Source: an uncultured bacterium
GTDB taxonomy: Bacteria; Bacillota_I; Bacilli_A; RFN20; CAG-826
DNA length: 64,000 nt
Direction: 5' to 3'
NCBI GenBank assembly: GCA_949284685.1
Contig: CASDWE010000002.1
Location: forward strand, 512,476 to 576,475
Shown here: in pieces, positions 34,676-43,257 of the stretch
Layout: the number at the start of each line of letters is the position of its first letter
Position numbering within the stretch: position 1 is the first letter of the stretch
Notes under the pieces: model-generated
What the model was told of the DNA's origin: nothing
The model's database searches: none
Seen by the model: only the letters and a program-made list of their open reading frames with translations
Position numbers and translations under genes: made by a program

Positions 34676-35760
34676 TGGCTTTTTTTAATAGGGGCGAATG
34701 GTCAGAAATTTATGCTATTCTTTGCATGTTAATTAATCCTAATCTTGCAATAGGAAATTCTGATTTAAAAATTATCACAAATGAATTATATCAACTGAAA
34801 AGCATAAAAATAGTTTCTAAAGCAGGCAATAATAAAGATTTAATCGAATACTGTTTAAAAAACAAAAATGACGTTGCTGTTTATTATAATGATGAATTAA
34901 ATCAAATTATTTCGGAAATTGAATTGAATCAAAACAAACATAGAATTTTTGAAGCTATTAAAAATGCCCCATCTGGAAATGGTTCATTTGAAATATCTGG
35001 CATTGATGGTCTGCTAATGAAATTGACAAAAGGAAATAAAATAAAATCAAGTTCGTTTGAAAAAGAAGATTTGTCGGCGTTAATTTATGATAAGCATATT
35101 GGTAAAGATGTTTCTTTAAAATATAGTATTAAGTCTTCGCTCGGCAGCCCCGCAACCTTGTTAAATGCAAGTAGGCATACAAATTTCTTGTTTTCTGTTA
35201 GTAATTTATCTATTGCTGATATAAAAAATGTCAATAATATTAATACTCCAACAAAACTACTTGATAGAATTAAGAAAATTATTGCATGTGGTGGCAAGAT
35301 TCACTTTATTAAAACGACTGATGAAATTTTTGGATATAATCTTAGAATGATTGATTCTAAAATGCCAGAATATTTGGCAAATGTCCTATTAGACTCGTAC
35401 GTAAAAAATGAAAAATCCTTAAAACAATTATTTTTAAAGTCGAATCAATTCGAAGATGAGGGTTTTGCATTAAAGAAATTAGGTGATTTATTAGAAGGTA
35501 TTAGTTTTGGCTTTTTCCCAAGTATAAAATGGAATGGCAATAATGATGTTAACGGAGGATTGGTTATTGTTAAGCACAATGGTGATGTTTTGATATTAGA
35601 TTTAATTTATTTCAGAGAAGAAGTAATAAATTATTTAATCAATGAAACAAAGTTGGATTCTCCGAGTAGTACAAGATACAATATGCTTAATTTATGTCTT
35701 GATCCCGTTGATCAAAAATGTTATTTTACGCTAAACCTTCAAATACGATATAAAAAATAA
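34675..35760 (+). CDS. Type II restriction endonuclease, HpaII family
   Basis: A 361-residue protein whose start FFNRGEWSEIYAILCML resembles the N-terminus of HpaII, an enzyme of ~358 residues that cuts CCGG. The central DVSLKYSIKSSLGSPATLLNAS (near residue 145) looks like the D...xIK core of a PD-(D/E)xK fold followed by the family TLLNAS-HTNF motif. It overlaps the methyltransferase stop by one base, so expression is coupled. Target specificity is inferred from family recollection, not tested. Confidence 0.8.
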   Translation: MAFFNRGEWSEIYAILCMLINPNLAIGNSDLKIITNELYQLKSIKIVSKAGNNKDLIEYCLKNKNDVAVYYNDELNQIISEIELNQNKHRIFEAIKNAPSGNGSFEISGIDGLLMKLTKGNKIKSSSFEKEDLSALIYDKHIGKDVSLKYSIKSSLGSPATLLNASRHTNFLFSVSNLSIADIKNVNNINTPTKLLDRIKKIIACGGKIHFIKTTDEIFGYNLRMIDSKMPEYLANVLLDSYVKNEKSLKQLFLKSNQFEDEGFALKKLGDLLEGISFGFFPSIKWNGNNDVNGGLVIVKHNGDVLILDLIYFREEVINYLINETKLDSPSSTRYNMLNLCLDPVDQKCYFTLNLQIRYKK

Positions 35761-35794
35761 TATTAGGAAAACAACGTTAAAATCTACACTTCAT

Positions 35795-35880
35795 AAGGGG
35801 TATCGTTTCACTAGTAAGGGTGTCATTTTGTATCAAAGCGATGGAAAAAAGACATCTTATAACTAACATTTTGATACAAA
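35795..35880. repeat. Repeat A: reiterated GGGTATCGTTTCNCTAGTAA-type unit
   Basis: GGGGTATCGTTTCACTAGTA(A) is followed by GGGTGTCATTTTGTATCAA ending AGCGAT (35797-35842). TTTTGTATCAAA (35826-35837) recurs inverted at 35869-35880, and the reverse-strand similarity continues to ~35905. The same units occur at 58259-58326. The arrangement resembles the multi-repeat ends of IS21-type elements, but no transposase is present. Confidence 0.6.
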
Positions 35881-35907
35881 CTAAGGCTATCAAAGTGAAC
35901 GATATTT

Positions 35908-35930
35908 GCTCGAGAAATCGGGCATTTTTT
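35908..35930 (+). terminator. Terminator after the restriction genes
   Basis: A six-bp stem GCTCGA / TCGGGC (one wobble) closed by a GAAA tetraloop, one A, then six T. Confidence 0.65.
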
Positions 35931-35956
35931 ATTTTTATGCATTTCGTTAGTATACT

Positions 35957-36001
35957 AAAACGTTTAAATCATATTGGTAGTTAAAAATATAAATTTAAAC
36001 G
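35957..36001 (-). terminator. Probable terminator of the rha operon
   Basis: CGTTTAAAT (35961-35969) and ATTTAAACG (35993-36001) form a 9-bp perfect inverted repeat around a 23-base loop. On the minus strand it is followed by TTTT. It overlaps the rhaB stop codon. Confidence 0.5.
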
Positions 36002-37296
36002 ATTGACATTATATTGCCCAATGTTGTGCTTTCAATAGGTCCTTTTATTACTTTAAGTCCGGTTATTTCTTCGATTAAATTATTTAAAAGTTCATTTTTA
36101 ACGCCGCCACCAAAAACGGTGATTGTTTGATATTTTTTCTTTGTTATTTTTTCTAAATCTAAGATAGTTTTATTGTATAAAAGGGCTAGCGAATGGAAAA
36201 CACTGAAGTATAGTTCGCCATCATTGTCTGGTTCTTGATATCCGCTAGCTAATAATAATTTAATTATTTTTTGTTTTAAATTTTTCGGCGAATGAAGTGT
36301 TTGATCATTAACATTAAATGTTCCATCATAATGTCTATTCGCTTCAGCCAATAAAACAGCTTCCTTAATATCAATATGTTTTGTGTTTTCTTTAATTAAT
36401 TCATTTATGAGCCACATTCCCGTAATATTTTTTAAGAAACGTATTGTATTCTTTATGCCCAATTCATTTGATAATCCATCTTTGTATGCGCTTTCGTTTA
36501 TAATTGGATGTATTAAATTCACACCGATTAAACTCCAAGTGCCGGAAGACAAAAGTATCGAATCATCTTTAGCGTTAGAACCAAAAAACGACGAAGCAGT
36601 GTCGTGCTGAAGCGAAGCATAAACTTGTGCTTGATATCCAACTGTCTTTGCGATTGCATCCTTAAATTTACCAATCAAGGTGCCGCTTGCTATAGGCTTA
36701 ACTAAAAAGTCTCTTTTAACGTTGAGCATATTCATTATTTTATCAACTGGTCTTTTTGTTCTTGTGTCAATAATGCCAGTGGTGGACAGACTAGAATACT
36801 CGTTATTCAAAACGCCGGTTAATAAATATGTTAAATATGATGATAACATTAGAAAATGTTTCGCGTTTTTTAATCTACCAGTTCTTTTATCATCTAGTAG
36901 TTGATAAATGGTGTTATATCCTAATGGTTGTACACCTGTTAGGAAAAACATCTCCTCATTGCTATTTAATGATTGCATGACTCGATATCCGCGATCATCG
37001 CGATATGAATAAACCGGATAGATTGGTTTTAAATCAGCATCTAGCAAAACATAGTCTACACCAAAAGTATCAATGCCAATGCGCGAAGGAATTTTCTTTA
37101 GCTCTTTGGCTACTTGAAGGCCTTTTAAAACATTTTCAAATAAATCATCGATATCCCAATAAAAATGGTCGTTTTCTTTGATGATTTTTGTTTGAAATCG
37201 ATATATTTCTTCGATAATTAATTCGTTGTTTAAATAATAACCGATTATGTGTCTTCCCGATGTAGCGCCTATATCAATCGCCAAATAATACGTCAT
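35995..37296 (-). CDS. rhaB: Rhamnulokinase
   Basis: FGGY-family kinase phosphorylating L-rhamnulose to L-rhamnulose 1-phosphate. The N-terminal phosphate loop AIDIGATSGRHIIGY, the catalytic-region GIDTFGVDYVLLD and the C-terminal ATP site TVFGGGVKNELLNNL are present. The 433 residues are a little short of the usual ~480. It is last in a minus-strand rhaA-rhaD-rhaB operon and overlaps rhaD by 4 bp. Confidence 0.92.
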   Translation of the reverse strand: MTYYLAIDIGATSGRHIIGYYLNNELIIEEIYRFQTKIIKENDHFYWDIDDLFENVLKGLQVAKELKKIPSRIGIDTFGVDYVLLDADLKPIYPVYSYRDDRGYRVMQSLNSNEEMFFLTGVQPLGYNTIYQLLDDKRTGRLKNAKHFLMLSSYLTYLLTGVLNNEYSSLSTTGIIDTRTKRPVDKIMNMLNVKRDFLVKPIASGTLIGKFKDAIAKTVGYQAQVYASLQHDTASSFFGSNAKDDSILLSSGTWSLIGVNLIHPIINESAYKDGLSNELGIKNTIRFLKNITGMWLINELIKENTKHIDIKEAVLLAEANRHYDGTFNVNDQTLHSPKNLKQKIIKLLLASGYQEPDNDGELYFSVFHSLALLYNKTILDLEKITKKKYQTITVFGGGVKNELLNNLIEEITGLKVIKGPIESTTLGNIMSIV

Positions 37297-38117
37297 TTCA
37301 AATATCCTTTAACAGGAGTAACATTAAATCTTTTTGCGACATCTTTGATGCCTTGATCAGTTATATCGTTAATAATTTCTAGATGATTATGTGTTAGTAA
37401 AAATATCTGCGCTGATTTTTCAATGGTTTCAATTAGTCCAAAGGCATCATCAAGATTATTTTCACAACCATAAATGCCATGTAGCGGCCATATTACGCAT
37501 CTTGTTTTTTTCATTTTTTCTGCTGTTTCTTCACCGATTTTTTGCGTTCCACATACTTGCCAAGGAATTAATCCGACACCATCAGGATAAACAATTACAC
37601 TTTCGGTCATTGTTCGCCACAAATCGACCGTCAAAGATTTTTCATCTAATTCGTGCACGTGCGTTAGCGCTAAAATGTAAAGAGGATGCGTATGCATGAC
37701 AACGTGGTGGTTAGGATCGATTTTTAATCTCGTTGAATGACATAATAAATGTGCGTAAATTTCGCTCGTAAATGTTCCATTATTTTCAAAGCCCCATATT
37801 ACTTCTGCTTTCGTACCATCTTGAGATATTCGCATTACTCCGATGTTTGTCTTTGGATCATTTTTAACATTTCGAAAATATTTTGTTGTGCCGGTAATAA
37901 CGAAAACCAAGCCTCTAATATTTTCGTTTGCAATTAAGGGAAGGGGAATGGTTCTTTTTGTTTTGGCTTTACCAAACACTCGTTTAACTTCTTCCTCATC
38001 CATTAAAACAGAAATATTTCCGCCATTTTTTTCGTCCCAGCCTAGACGATACATGTTGTCGATGATTTCGATAAACTTTTTTATTGTTTCACTTTTATTG
38101 ATAATGCTGGCTTTCAT
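37293..38117 (-). CDS. rhaD: Rhamnulose-1-phosphate aldolase
   Basis: Class II aldolase that splits L-rhamnulose 1-phosphate into dihydroxyacetone phosphate and L-lactaldehyde. GWDEKNGGNISVLMD is the family N-terminal motif; HTHPLYILALTH supplies zinc His, with WPLHGIYGCENNL the last His region. The 274 residues equal the E. coli enzyme. It lies 2 bp after rhaA. The lactaldehyde-handling enzyme is not in this window. Confidence 0.94.
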   Translation of the reverse strand: MKASIINKSETIKKFIEIIDNMYRLGWDEKNGGNISVLMDEEEVKRVFGKAKTKRTIPLPLIANENIRGLVFVITGTTKYFRNVKNDPKTNIGVMRISQDGTKAEVIWGFENNGTFTSEIYAHLLCHSTRLKIDPNHHVVMHTHPLYILALTHVHELDEKSLTVDLWRTMTESVIVYPDGVGLIPWQVCGTQKIGEETAEKMKKTRCVIWPLHGIYGCENNLDDAFGLIETIEKSAQIFLLTHNHLEIINDITDQGIKDVAKRFNVTPVKGYLK

Positions 38118-38119
38118 TT

Positions 38120-39379
38120 TTATTTCCTCAGCGATTGAACATCTTTTTCGTACTTTTTAAGGGCGGCTAATGCCTCTTTGCCACCGGGAATGTTGTGACT
38201 TTCTAAAAGATAATTCCAAACATCGTTATATGGTAAGTTATTACTTTCTTCAATGTAGAATAATCTAGAAGAATAGTCGCGTTCTAATTCCATTTTTTGC
38301 ATTAATTCGGTCGGTTCTAACAAGGCGTATAAAAGAGCTTTTGCCGTTGCTCGTAAACCGATTGTCCACTCGAAAACACGGTTTATTGAAGCGTCGAAGA
38401 AATCTAGGCCGATTGCCACTTTATCGAGCAAATCCGCTCGTTTTAGCTCTAACATTAAATTATTTAAACTATCGTTTTCAATAACAGTATGATCTGAATC
38501 CCAGTGCAAACTTCTAGAAACATGGAGCATAACGTTTTTTACAAACGGTTCGATTGCTGTAATTTTATCGGATACATCTTCGCCTTCTCGAAAATGACCC
38601 GCATCAATCGTTACACCTAAATTATGACTAGCAGCATATCCAATATAAAATTCATGACTACCACAAACGAAATATTCTGAACCAATTCCAAAATACTTGC
38701 CTTCTAATACATCAACTGCATATTTTTCTTCTTCTTTTGTATATGGAACGCCGTAAATTTCGTCTAGACCATCGATTAATCGTTTTCGAAATTCTTTACG
38801 ATTGACCGTAATGTCTTTTAAGCCATCAGGAATCCAAAAGTTGTTATAGCAAGGCTGGCCTAATGCCTTACCGATTTCTACCGCGCATCTTCGGGTTGAT
38901 TTTCCAACTTCAATCCAATATTCTCGCACCTTTTTATTTGGAGAGCATATTGAAAGACCATCATCCATCATTTTCGAGGAAAAGAAAGTGCCATTTAAAT
39001 CTAAGCCAATGCCTATTTTTTTCGCCCAAGTAATCCATTTTGAAAAATCTTGACCAGTGAGCTTACTCCTTTCGGTTTGGAATTCGGCATAGATTGAATG
39101 GAGTTGAACTTTATGTTTAAGCGGTGATAAGGAAAAAGCCATCTCGATATCTTTTCTAAGCTCATCGCCGTTTCTGGCCGCATAAGGATAATTGCCAACA
39201 ACGGTATTTTCGTTTTTGACTCCTTCGACATTTTCGAAGCCTTTAATGTCGTCACCCGCCCAACATTGTAAAGAAATGGGAATATTCTTAAATTTAGCGA
39301 TTGCCAAATCGACATCGACTCCGTAAGATGCATAAATTTTTTTTGCTTCGTTAAAACGATTAATTGTCTCTTGCTTCAT
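38120..39379 (-). CDS. rhaA: L-rhamnose isomerase
   Basis: Converts L-rhamnose to L-rhamnulose with a bound Mn2+/Mg2+ or Zn2+. The N-terminus IPISLQCWAGDDIKGFE and the metal-site segments TIDAGHFREGEDVSDKI and HVSRSLHWDSDHTV are diagnostic. The 419 residues match the family. It is first gene of the operon, with AGGAGG 7 bp upstream and a promoter about 30 bp upstream. It is divergent from the DeoR-type regulator. Confidence 0.95.
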   Translation of the reverse strand: MKQETINRFNEAKKIYASYGVDVDLAIAKFKNIPISLQCWAGDDIKGFENVEGVKNENTVVGNYPYAARNGDELRKDIEMAFSLSPLKHKVQLHSIYAEFQTERSKLTGQDFSKWITWAKKIGIGLDLNGTFFSSKMMDDGLSICSPNKKVREYWIEVGKSTRRCAVEIGKALGQPCYNNFWIPDGLKDITVNRKEFRKRLIDGLDEIYGVPYTKEEEKYAVDVLEGKYFGIGSEYFVCGSHEFYIGYAASHNLGVTIDAGHFREGEDVSDKITAIEPFVKNVMLHVSRSLHWDSDHTVIENDSLNNLMLELKRADLLDKVAIGLDFFDASINRVFEWTIGLRATAKALLYALLEPTELMQKMELERDYSSRLFYIEESNNLPYNDVWNYLLESHNIPGGKEALAALKKYEKDVQSLRK

Positions 39380-39405
39380 AAGAGCCTCCTATGATTTATA
39401 CCTTT

Positions 39406-39434
39406 ATATTATTTAATAAATTAATAATACGCAA
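39406..39434 (-). promoter_or_regulatory. Promoter of the rha operon
   Basis: On the minus strand TTGCGT (39429-39434) and TAATAT (39406-39411) are separated by 17 bp. The -35 lies inside the inverted repeat described next, so regulator binding could block it. Confidence 0.65.
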
Positions 39435-39461
39435 ATCATATTTTTCGCATTATTATTTATT
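39415..39461. promoter_or_regulatory. Inverted repeat in the rhaA/deoR divergent region
   Basis: AATAAATTAATAATACGC (39415-39432) faces CGCATTATTATTTATT (39446-39461), nearly perfect arms separated by 13 bp. Position between divergent genes and overlap with the rha -35 suggest the operator of the DeoR-type regulator. A half-site-like AATACGC also appears at 40371-40377 before the ABC operon. Confidence 0.5.
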
Positions 39462-39510
39462 GCAAATTAATCAAAATCAATCAATAATTAAAGCAGGTGG
39501 AATAAAAAAT

Positions 39511-40269
39511 ATGCTTATCAATGAAAGACAACAAGAAATATTAAATTTAATCAAAACATATAATACGATTAGCGTTGAAGAAATATGCAAAAAAATATAT
39601 GCTTCGCCGGCGACAGTAAGGCGCGATTTAACAGACTTAGAATTACATGGTTTAATTCGCCGAGTTTGGGGTGGCGCTTCTATCATGGACGCCTCTTCTG
39701 GTGAAATATCATCGTTCATTCGCCAACAAACAAATGTGCAAGAAAAGAAGCGAATGGCTCACGCTTGCATCGAATTTTTAAAAAACGATAGTTCATATTT
39801 TTTTGATTCTTCTTCTACCGTTAGCCATATCATCCCATTTTTAAAGAAAATTAGTGGTGGAATTGCCATAACCAATGGGTTATGTTCGGCTAATGCTCTC
39901 TCGAATATATCGACGATTAAGTCATTTATGATTGGTGGGGAAATCCAAACTCAAACAGGCGCATCAATCGGTGGTAATGCCGTCGAACAATTGGCCAATT
40001 TTTATTGTGACGTCTGTTTCTTTTCTTGCCACGGCTTTTCCCTTACTGGACCTAATGAAGGCACCATTGACCAACAAAAAGCTAAGGCGATGATGATAAG
40101 AAACTCAAAGTTAAAGATATGTCTAGTCGATCATACGAAATTTAAGAAGCAATTTTTTATACAAACTTGTAGCATTTCTGATATCGATGTTTTAATAACT
40201 GATAAAATGCCTGAAGATGAATATCTTGATGTTATTAACAAAAACAATGTTCGCTTAATTGTTGTTTAA
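39511..40269 (+). CDS. DeoR-family regulator of rhamnose use
   Basis: A 252-residue DeoR/GlpR-type repressor. The N-terminal HTH (INERQQEILNLIKTYNTISVEEICKK ... ASPATVRRDLTDLELHGLIRRVWGGA) is followed by a DeoRC sugar-phosphate-sensing domain. I choose ATG 39511, preceded by GCAGGTGG; the upstream in-frame extension has no ribosome-binding site. In Bacillus subtilis a DeoR-type protein represses rhamnose genes and responds to rhamnulose 1-phosphate, so the same role is inferred from divergent placement next to rhaA. Confidence 0.85.
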   Translation: MLINERQQEILNLIKTYNTISVEEICKKIYASPATVRRDLTDLELHGLIRRVWGGASIMDASSGEISSFIRQQTNVQEKKRMAHACIEFLKNDSSYFFDSSSTVSHIIPFLKKISGGIAITNGLCSANALSNISTIKSFMIGGEIQTQTGASIGGNAVEQLANFYCDVCFFSCHGFSLTGPNEGTIDQQKAKAMMIRNSKLKICLVDHTKFKKQFFIQTCSISDIDVLITDKMPEDEYLDVINKNNVRLIVV

Positions 40270-40325
40270 GTATAAATTGATAAATAAGCAAAAATAATCA
40301 ATATTAGTCAAACTCGATAATTTAG

Positions 40326-40355
40326 TTGATATGAAACTTTTGTTTATTTTATAAT
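40326..40355 (+). promoter_or_regulatory. Promoter of the ABC/surface operon
   Basis: TTGATA (40326-40331) and consensus TATAAT (40350-40355), spacer 18 bp. The ~40-nt leader contains TTGAAGGAAACAATACGCG, which includes the AATACGC half-site seen at the rha operator and only loosely resembles a cre box. Confidence 0.7.
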
Positions 40356-40400
40356 GGCATTGAAGGAAACAATACGCGAGTTAATTTATAAGGATTTATT

Positions 40401-42269
40401 ATGGCGAATTTATCTTTAAAACATGTTTATAAGGTCTATCAAGATGGAACTATGGCCGTCAGCAATTTTGACCTAGAAATTGAAGAAGGCGAATTTGTGA
40501 TATTAGTCGGTCCATCAGGTTGTGGAAAATCGACGACTTTAAGAATGATTGCTGGCTTAGAAGATATTACTGCCGGCGATTTATATGTTGCTGGTAAATA
40601 TGCGAATTTAATGGAGCCAAAAGATAGAAACATGGCGATGGTTTTTCAAAACTACGCTTTATATCCTCATATGAATGTTTATGAGAATATGGCTTTTGGC
40701 CTGCGTATTAAACATCTTGATAAGACCAGCATCGACAACCGTGTTAAAAACGCTGCTGCAATACTTGGGTTAACTTCGCAATTAGAGAAAAAACCGAAAG
40801 ATATGTCAGGCGGGCAACGACAAAGAGTCGCTTTAGGAAGAGCCATTGTGCGTAATCCGTCCGTTTTCTTGCTCGACGAGCCGCTTTCAAATTTAGATGC
40901 GAAATTGCGCGCATCGATGCGCACCGAAATAAAAAGATTGCATAATACGTTAAAGATAACCTTCATCTACGTGACTCATGATCAAATTGAAGCGATGACA
41001 ATGGGCACAAAAATTGTGGTCATGAATAAAGGCGTGATTCAACAGGTCGATTCTCCAATGAATCTATATGATTATCCGTGCAACATGTTCGTAGCAGGCT
41101 TTATCGGCACGCCACAAATGAACTTTTTCGACGCAACAATTTTTGTTGATAAGACAACTTTGAAATTGCGTTTAGGCGACAATTTGTTATCATGTCCGCT
41201 TGCTTTATTTAGAAAATTAGACTTGCTAGAGGTTTTCCAAAATCCAAATGTTAAATTAGGAGTTCGCCCCGAGCACATGAGGTTGGCTGATGAAAACGTT
41301 CCTAACGATCAATGTTTACTCGTCAATGTTAATTTGGTGGAGGCTTTAGGAAACGAAACGGTGGTTGAAGGAACCATCAAAGGTAGTGAACATCGAATTT
41401 CGATTAAAATTAATCGTAATGATTTGATTAAAGAAGGCAGCGAAATAAAAATATCGATTGATTTTTCAAAGATACATATCTTTTCAAAAGAAACGACAAA
41501 CTCTATTTGTCCGCGCATTCCAACGCATAATTATATGAAATTTAGTAATAATTTATTTGGCAAGAAATTTATTTTTCCAAAAAAATTATTCGATGCGCTT
41601 TCTGAATATAAAGATTTATATATTGAATTTCCTATTGACGCCGTGATAAAGGGTGACGATTATTGCGCTAGCGTTTTATCATGTGAATTAACCAACCAAG
41701 GTTTTTATTTACTAGAATTGCAATTAAAAGGTGGCCAAATTTTATTTGCCGTCAGTGAAGAAAGCATAAGTGCTGGCGATTATCATTTTTCAATCAAACA
41801 AGAGAATATATCATTTTATAATCATGTAGATAAAGTTCTATCATCAATGCCTCGATTTAACCATGTAAGAGGAAAATTGGTTCCTAACAAGCGACCGGTA
41901 TTAACTGGCAAAAAAATGAAAAAAAGAAAAGTCTTTGACTATTCAATTTTGGGCGTTTGCATTCGGCCAAATGATGAAAGTGTGAATAAAATTTATGCTT
42001 TGTTAGGCAAAAAATTTCATTTGCACGATATTGATTTTTCCTTTTCGCCAGACGACGTATCTATAGCTGAAGAAGGAATAAAGGCAACCTTGCAAAATAT
42101 TATCAAGTATAGTGACGATTCTATTTTTGGAGTGTTTAAACATGATGATGTAGACATTGTTGTTAAATTAGAATCTGATTCTTTAAATATAGGCCAAGAA
42201 ACACATTTAGCTATCAACGCTGAGAAGATTAAAGTAAGAGATATAAATTTTGATGTAATCATCATTTAA
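40401..42269 (+). CDS. Sugar ABC transporter ATPase (UgpC/MsmK type) with extra C-terminal domains
   Basis: A 622-residue ATPase. Residues 1-240 carry Walker A GPSGCGKST, Q-loop VFQNYALYPH, signature MSGGQRQRVALGRA and Walker B VFLLDEPLSNLD. Residues ~240-370 are a TOBE-type regulatory domain (LGVRPEHMRLAD). Typical members stop near residue 370; this one continues for 250 residues, ending with what looks like a second TOBE-like unit (GVCIRPNDE near residue 519). It powers the two permeases that follow. LplB/YtcP-type importers usually borrow a shared ATPase, so a dedicated one is notable. Confidence 0.88.
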   Translation: MANLSLKHVYKVYQDGTMAVSNFDLEIEEGEFVILVGPSGCGKSTTLRMIAGLEDITAGDLYVAGKYANLMEPKDRNMAMVFQNYALYPHMNVYENMAFGLRIKHLDKTSIDNRVKNAAAILGLTSQLEKKPKDMSGGQRQRVALGRAIVRNPSVFLLDEPLSNLDAKLRASMRTEIKRLHNTLKITFIYVTHDQIEAMTMGTKIVVMNKGVIQQVDSPMNLYDYPCNMFVAGFIGTPQMNFFDATIFVDKTTLKLRLGDNLLSCPLALFRKLDLLEVFQNPNVKLGVRPEHMRLADENVPNDQCLLVNVNLVEALGNETVVEGTIKGSEHRISIKINRNDLIKEGSEIKISIDFSKIHIFSKETTNSICPRIPTHNYMKFSNNLFGKKFIFPKKLFDALSEYKDLYIEFPIDAVIKGDDYCASVLSCELTNQGFYLLELQLKGGQILFAVSEESISAGDYHFSIKQENISFYNHVDKVLSSMPRFNHVRGKLVPNKRPVLTGKKMKKRKVFDYSILGVCIRPNDESVNKIYALLGKKFHLHDIDFSFSPDDVSIAEEGIKATLQNIIKYSDDSIFGVFKHDDVDIVVKLESDSLNIGQETHLAINAEKIKVRDINFDVIII

Positions 42270-42278
42270 AATTGCGCT

Positions 42279-43256
42279 ATGTTGAAACTAAAATACGACA
42301 AATTAATTGAAACCGATATTGGAACAAGGGTAGGTGGAACCAAAAAGAAGATTTGGAATAAGACCGCCGTCCAACTTTTTTTAATGGTTATTCCTGGCTT
42401 AATTTTTGTGGCAATATTTTGCTATTTGCCGATGTTTGGTATCATTTTGGCTTTTAAAGATGGTGACGGTCAATTAAACGTTTTAGAAGCCATGATGAAT
42501 ACAGAATGGGTTGGTTTTGATAATTTTATTGCTTTTTTTAATGATCCGGATTTCGGTAATGTCATGATTAACACATTAGGGTTAAATTCCTTGATGTTAT
42601 TAATTAATTTCCCGGCTCCGATTATTTTTGCTATTTTGTTGAGCGAATTGCCGTTTAAAAGAATTCGAAAAGCCATTCAAACCGTCACATATTTTCCTTA
42701 TTTTTTATCATGGATCACTTATGGTGGTATTGTCTTAGCTTTAATAAATTCTGACGGAATAATTAATTCTATTTTAATGTCTTGTAATATTATACAAAGC
42801 CCATTAGATATTGCCGGTTCCCCAGAATGGTTTTGGCCATTAATTATAATTACTTCCTTATTAAAAGGCTTAGGCTGGGGATCGATTATTTATATTGCTG
42901 CAATCGCCGGTATCGATCCTCAATTATACGAAGCAGCGAGGATGGATGGCGCCAATCGATGGTATCGCATAACAAAGATAACGATTCCGATGATTTCGCC
43001 GACGATTGTTTTGTTTTTGATTTTATCTATCTCGGGAATTTTAAATAACGGATTTGACCAAATTTGGGTTTTTAGAAATCTAACTAATTTAGCGCGCAGT
43101 GAAGTGCTAGATACATTCATTTATCAATATGGCGTTGTCTTACAAAATTATTCTTTTACAACGGCCGTTGGCTTATTTAAATCGGTCATTTCGATTACAT
43201 TGCTTACTATTGGCAATTTAGTTGCCAAACGAATAACTGGGAAGGGGATTATTTAA
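42279..43256 (+). CDS. Sugar ABC permease, LplB/YteP type
   Basis: A 325-residue inner-membrane permease with about six helices and the EAA loop YEAARMDGANRWYRITKITIP that docks the ATPase. The N-terminal KTAVQLFLMVIPGLIFVAIFCYLPMFGIILAF is typical of LplB-like proteins, which import oligosaccharides such as rhamnogalacturonides and other complex glycans. It follows the ATPase by 9 bp and the second permease starts one base after its stop. Confidence 0.92.
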   Translation: MLKLKYDKLIETDIGTRVGGTKKKIWNKTAVQLFLMVIPGLIFVAIFCYLPMFGIILAFKDGDGQLNVLEAMMNTEWVGFDNFIAFFNDPDFGNVMINTLGLNSLMLLINFPAPIIFAILLSELPFKRIRKAIQTVTYFPYFLSWITYGGIVLALINSDGIINSILMSCNIIQSPLDIAGSPEWFWPLIIITSLLKGLGWGSIIYIAAIAGIDPQLYEAARMDGANRWYRITKITIPMISPTIVLFLILSISGILNNGFDQIWVFRNLTNLARSEVLDTFIYQYGVVLQNYSFTTAVGLFKSVISITLLTIGNLVAKRITGKGII

Positions 43257-43257
43257 T

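Noticed and set aside
40355-40378. Possible cre (catabolite repression) site before the ABC operon
   Set aside because: TTGAAGGAAACAA resembles the palindromic frame but lacks the central CG expected of cre.
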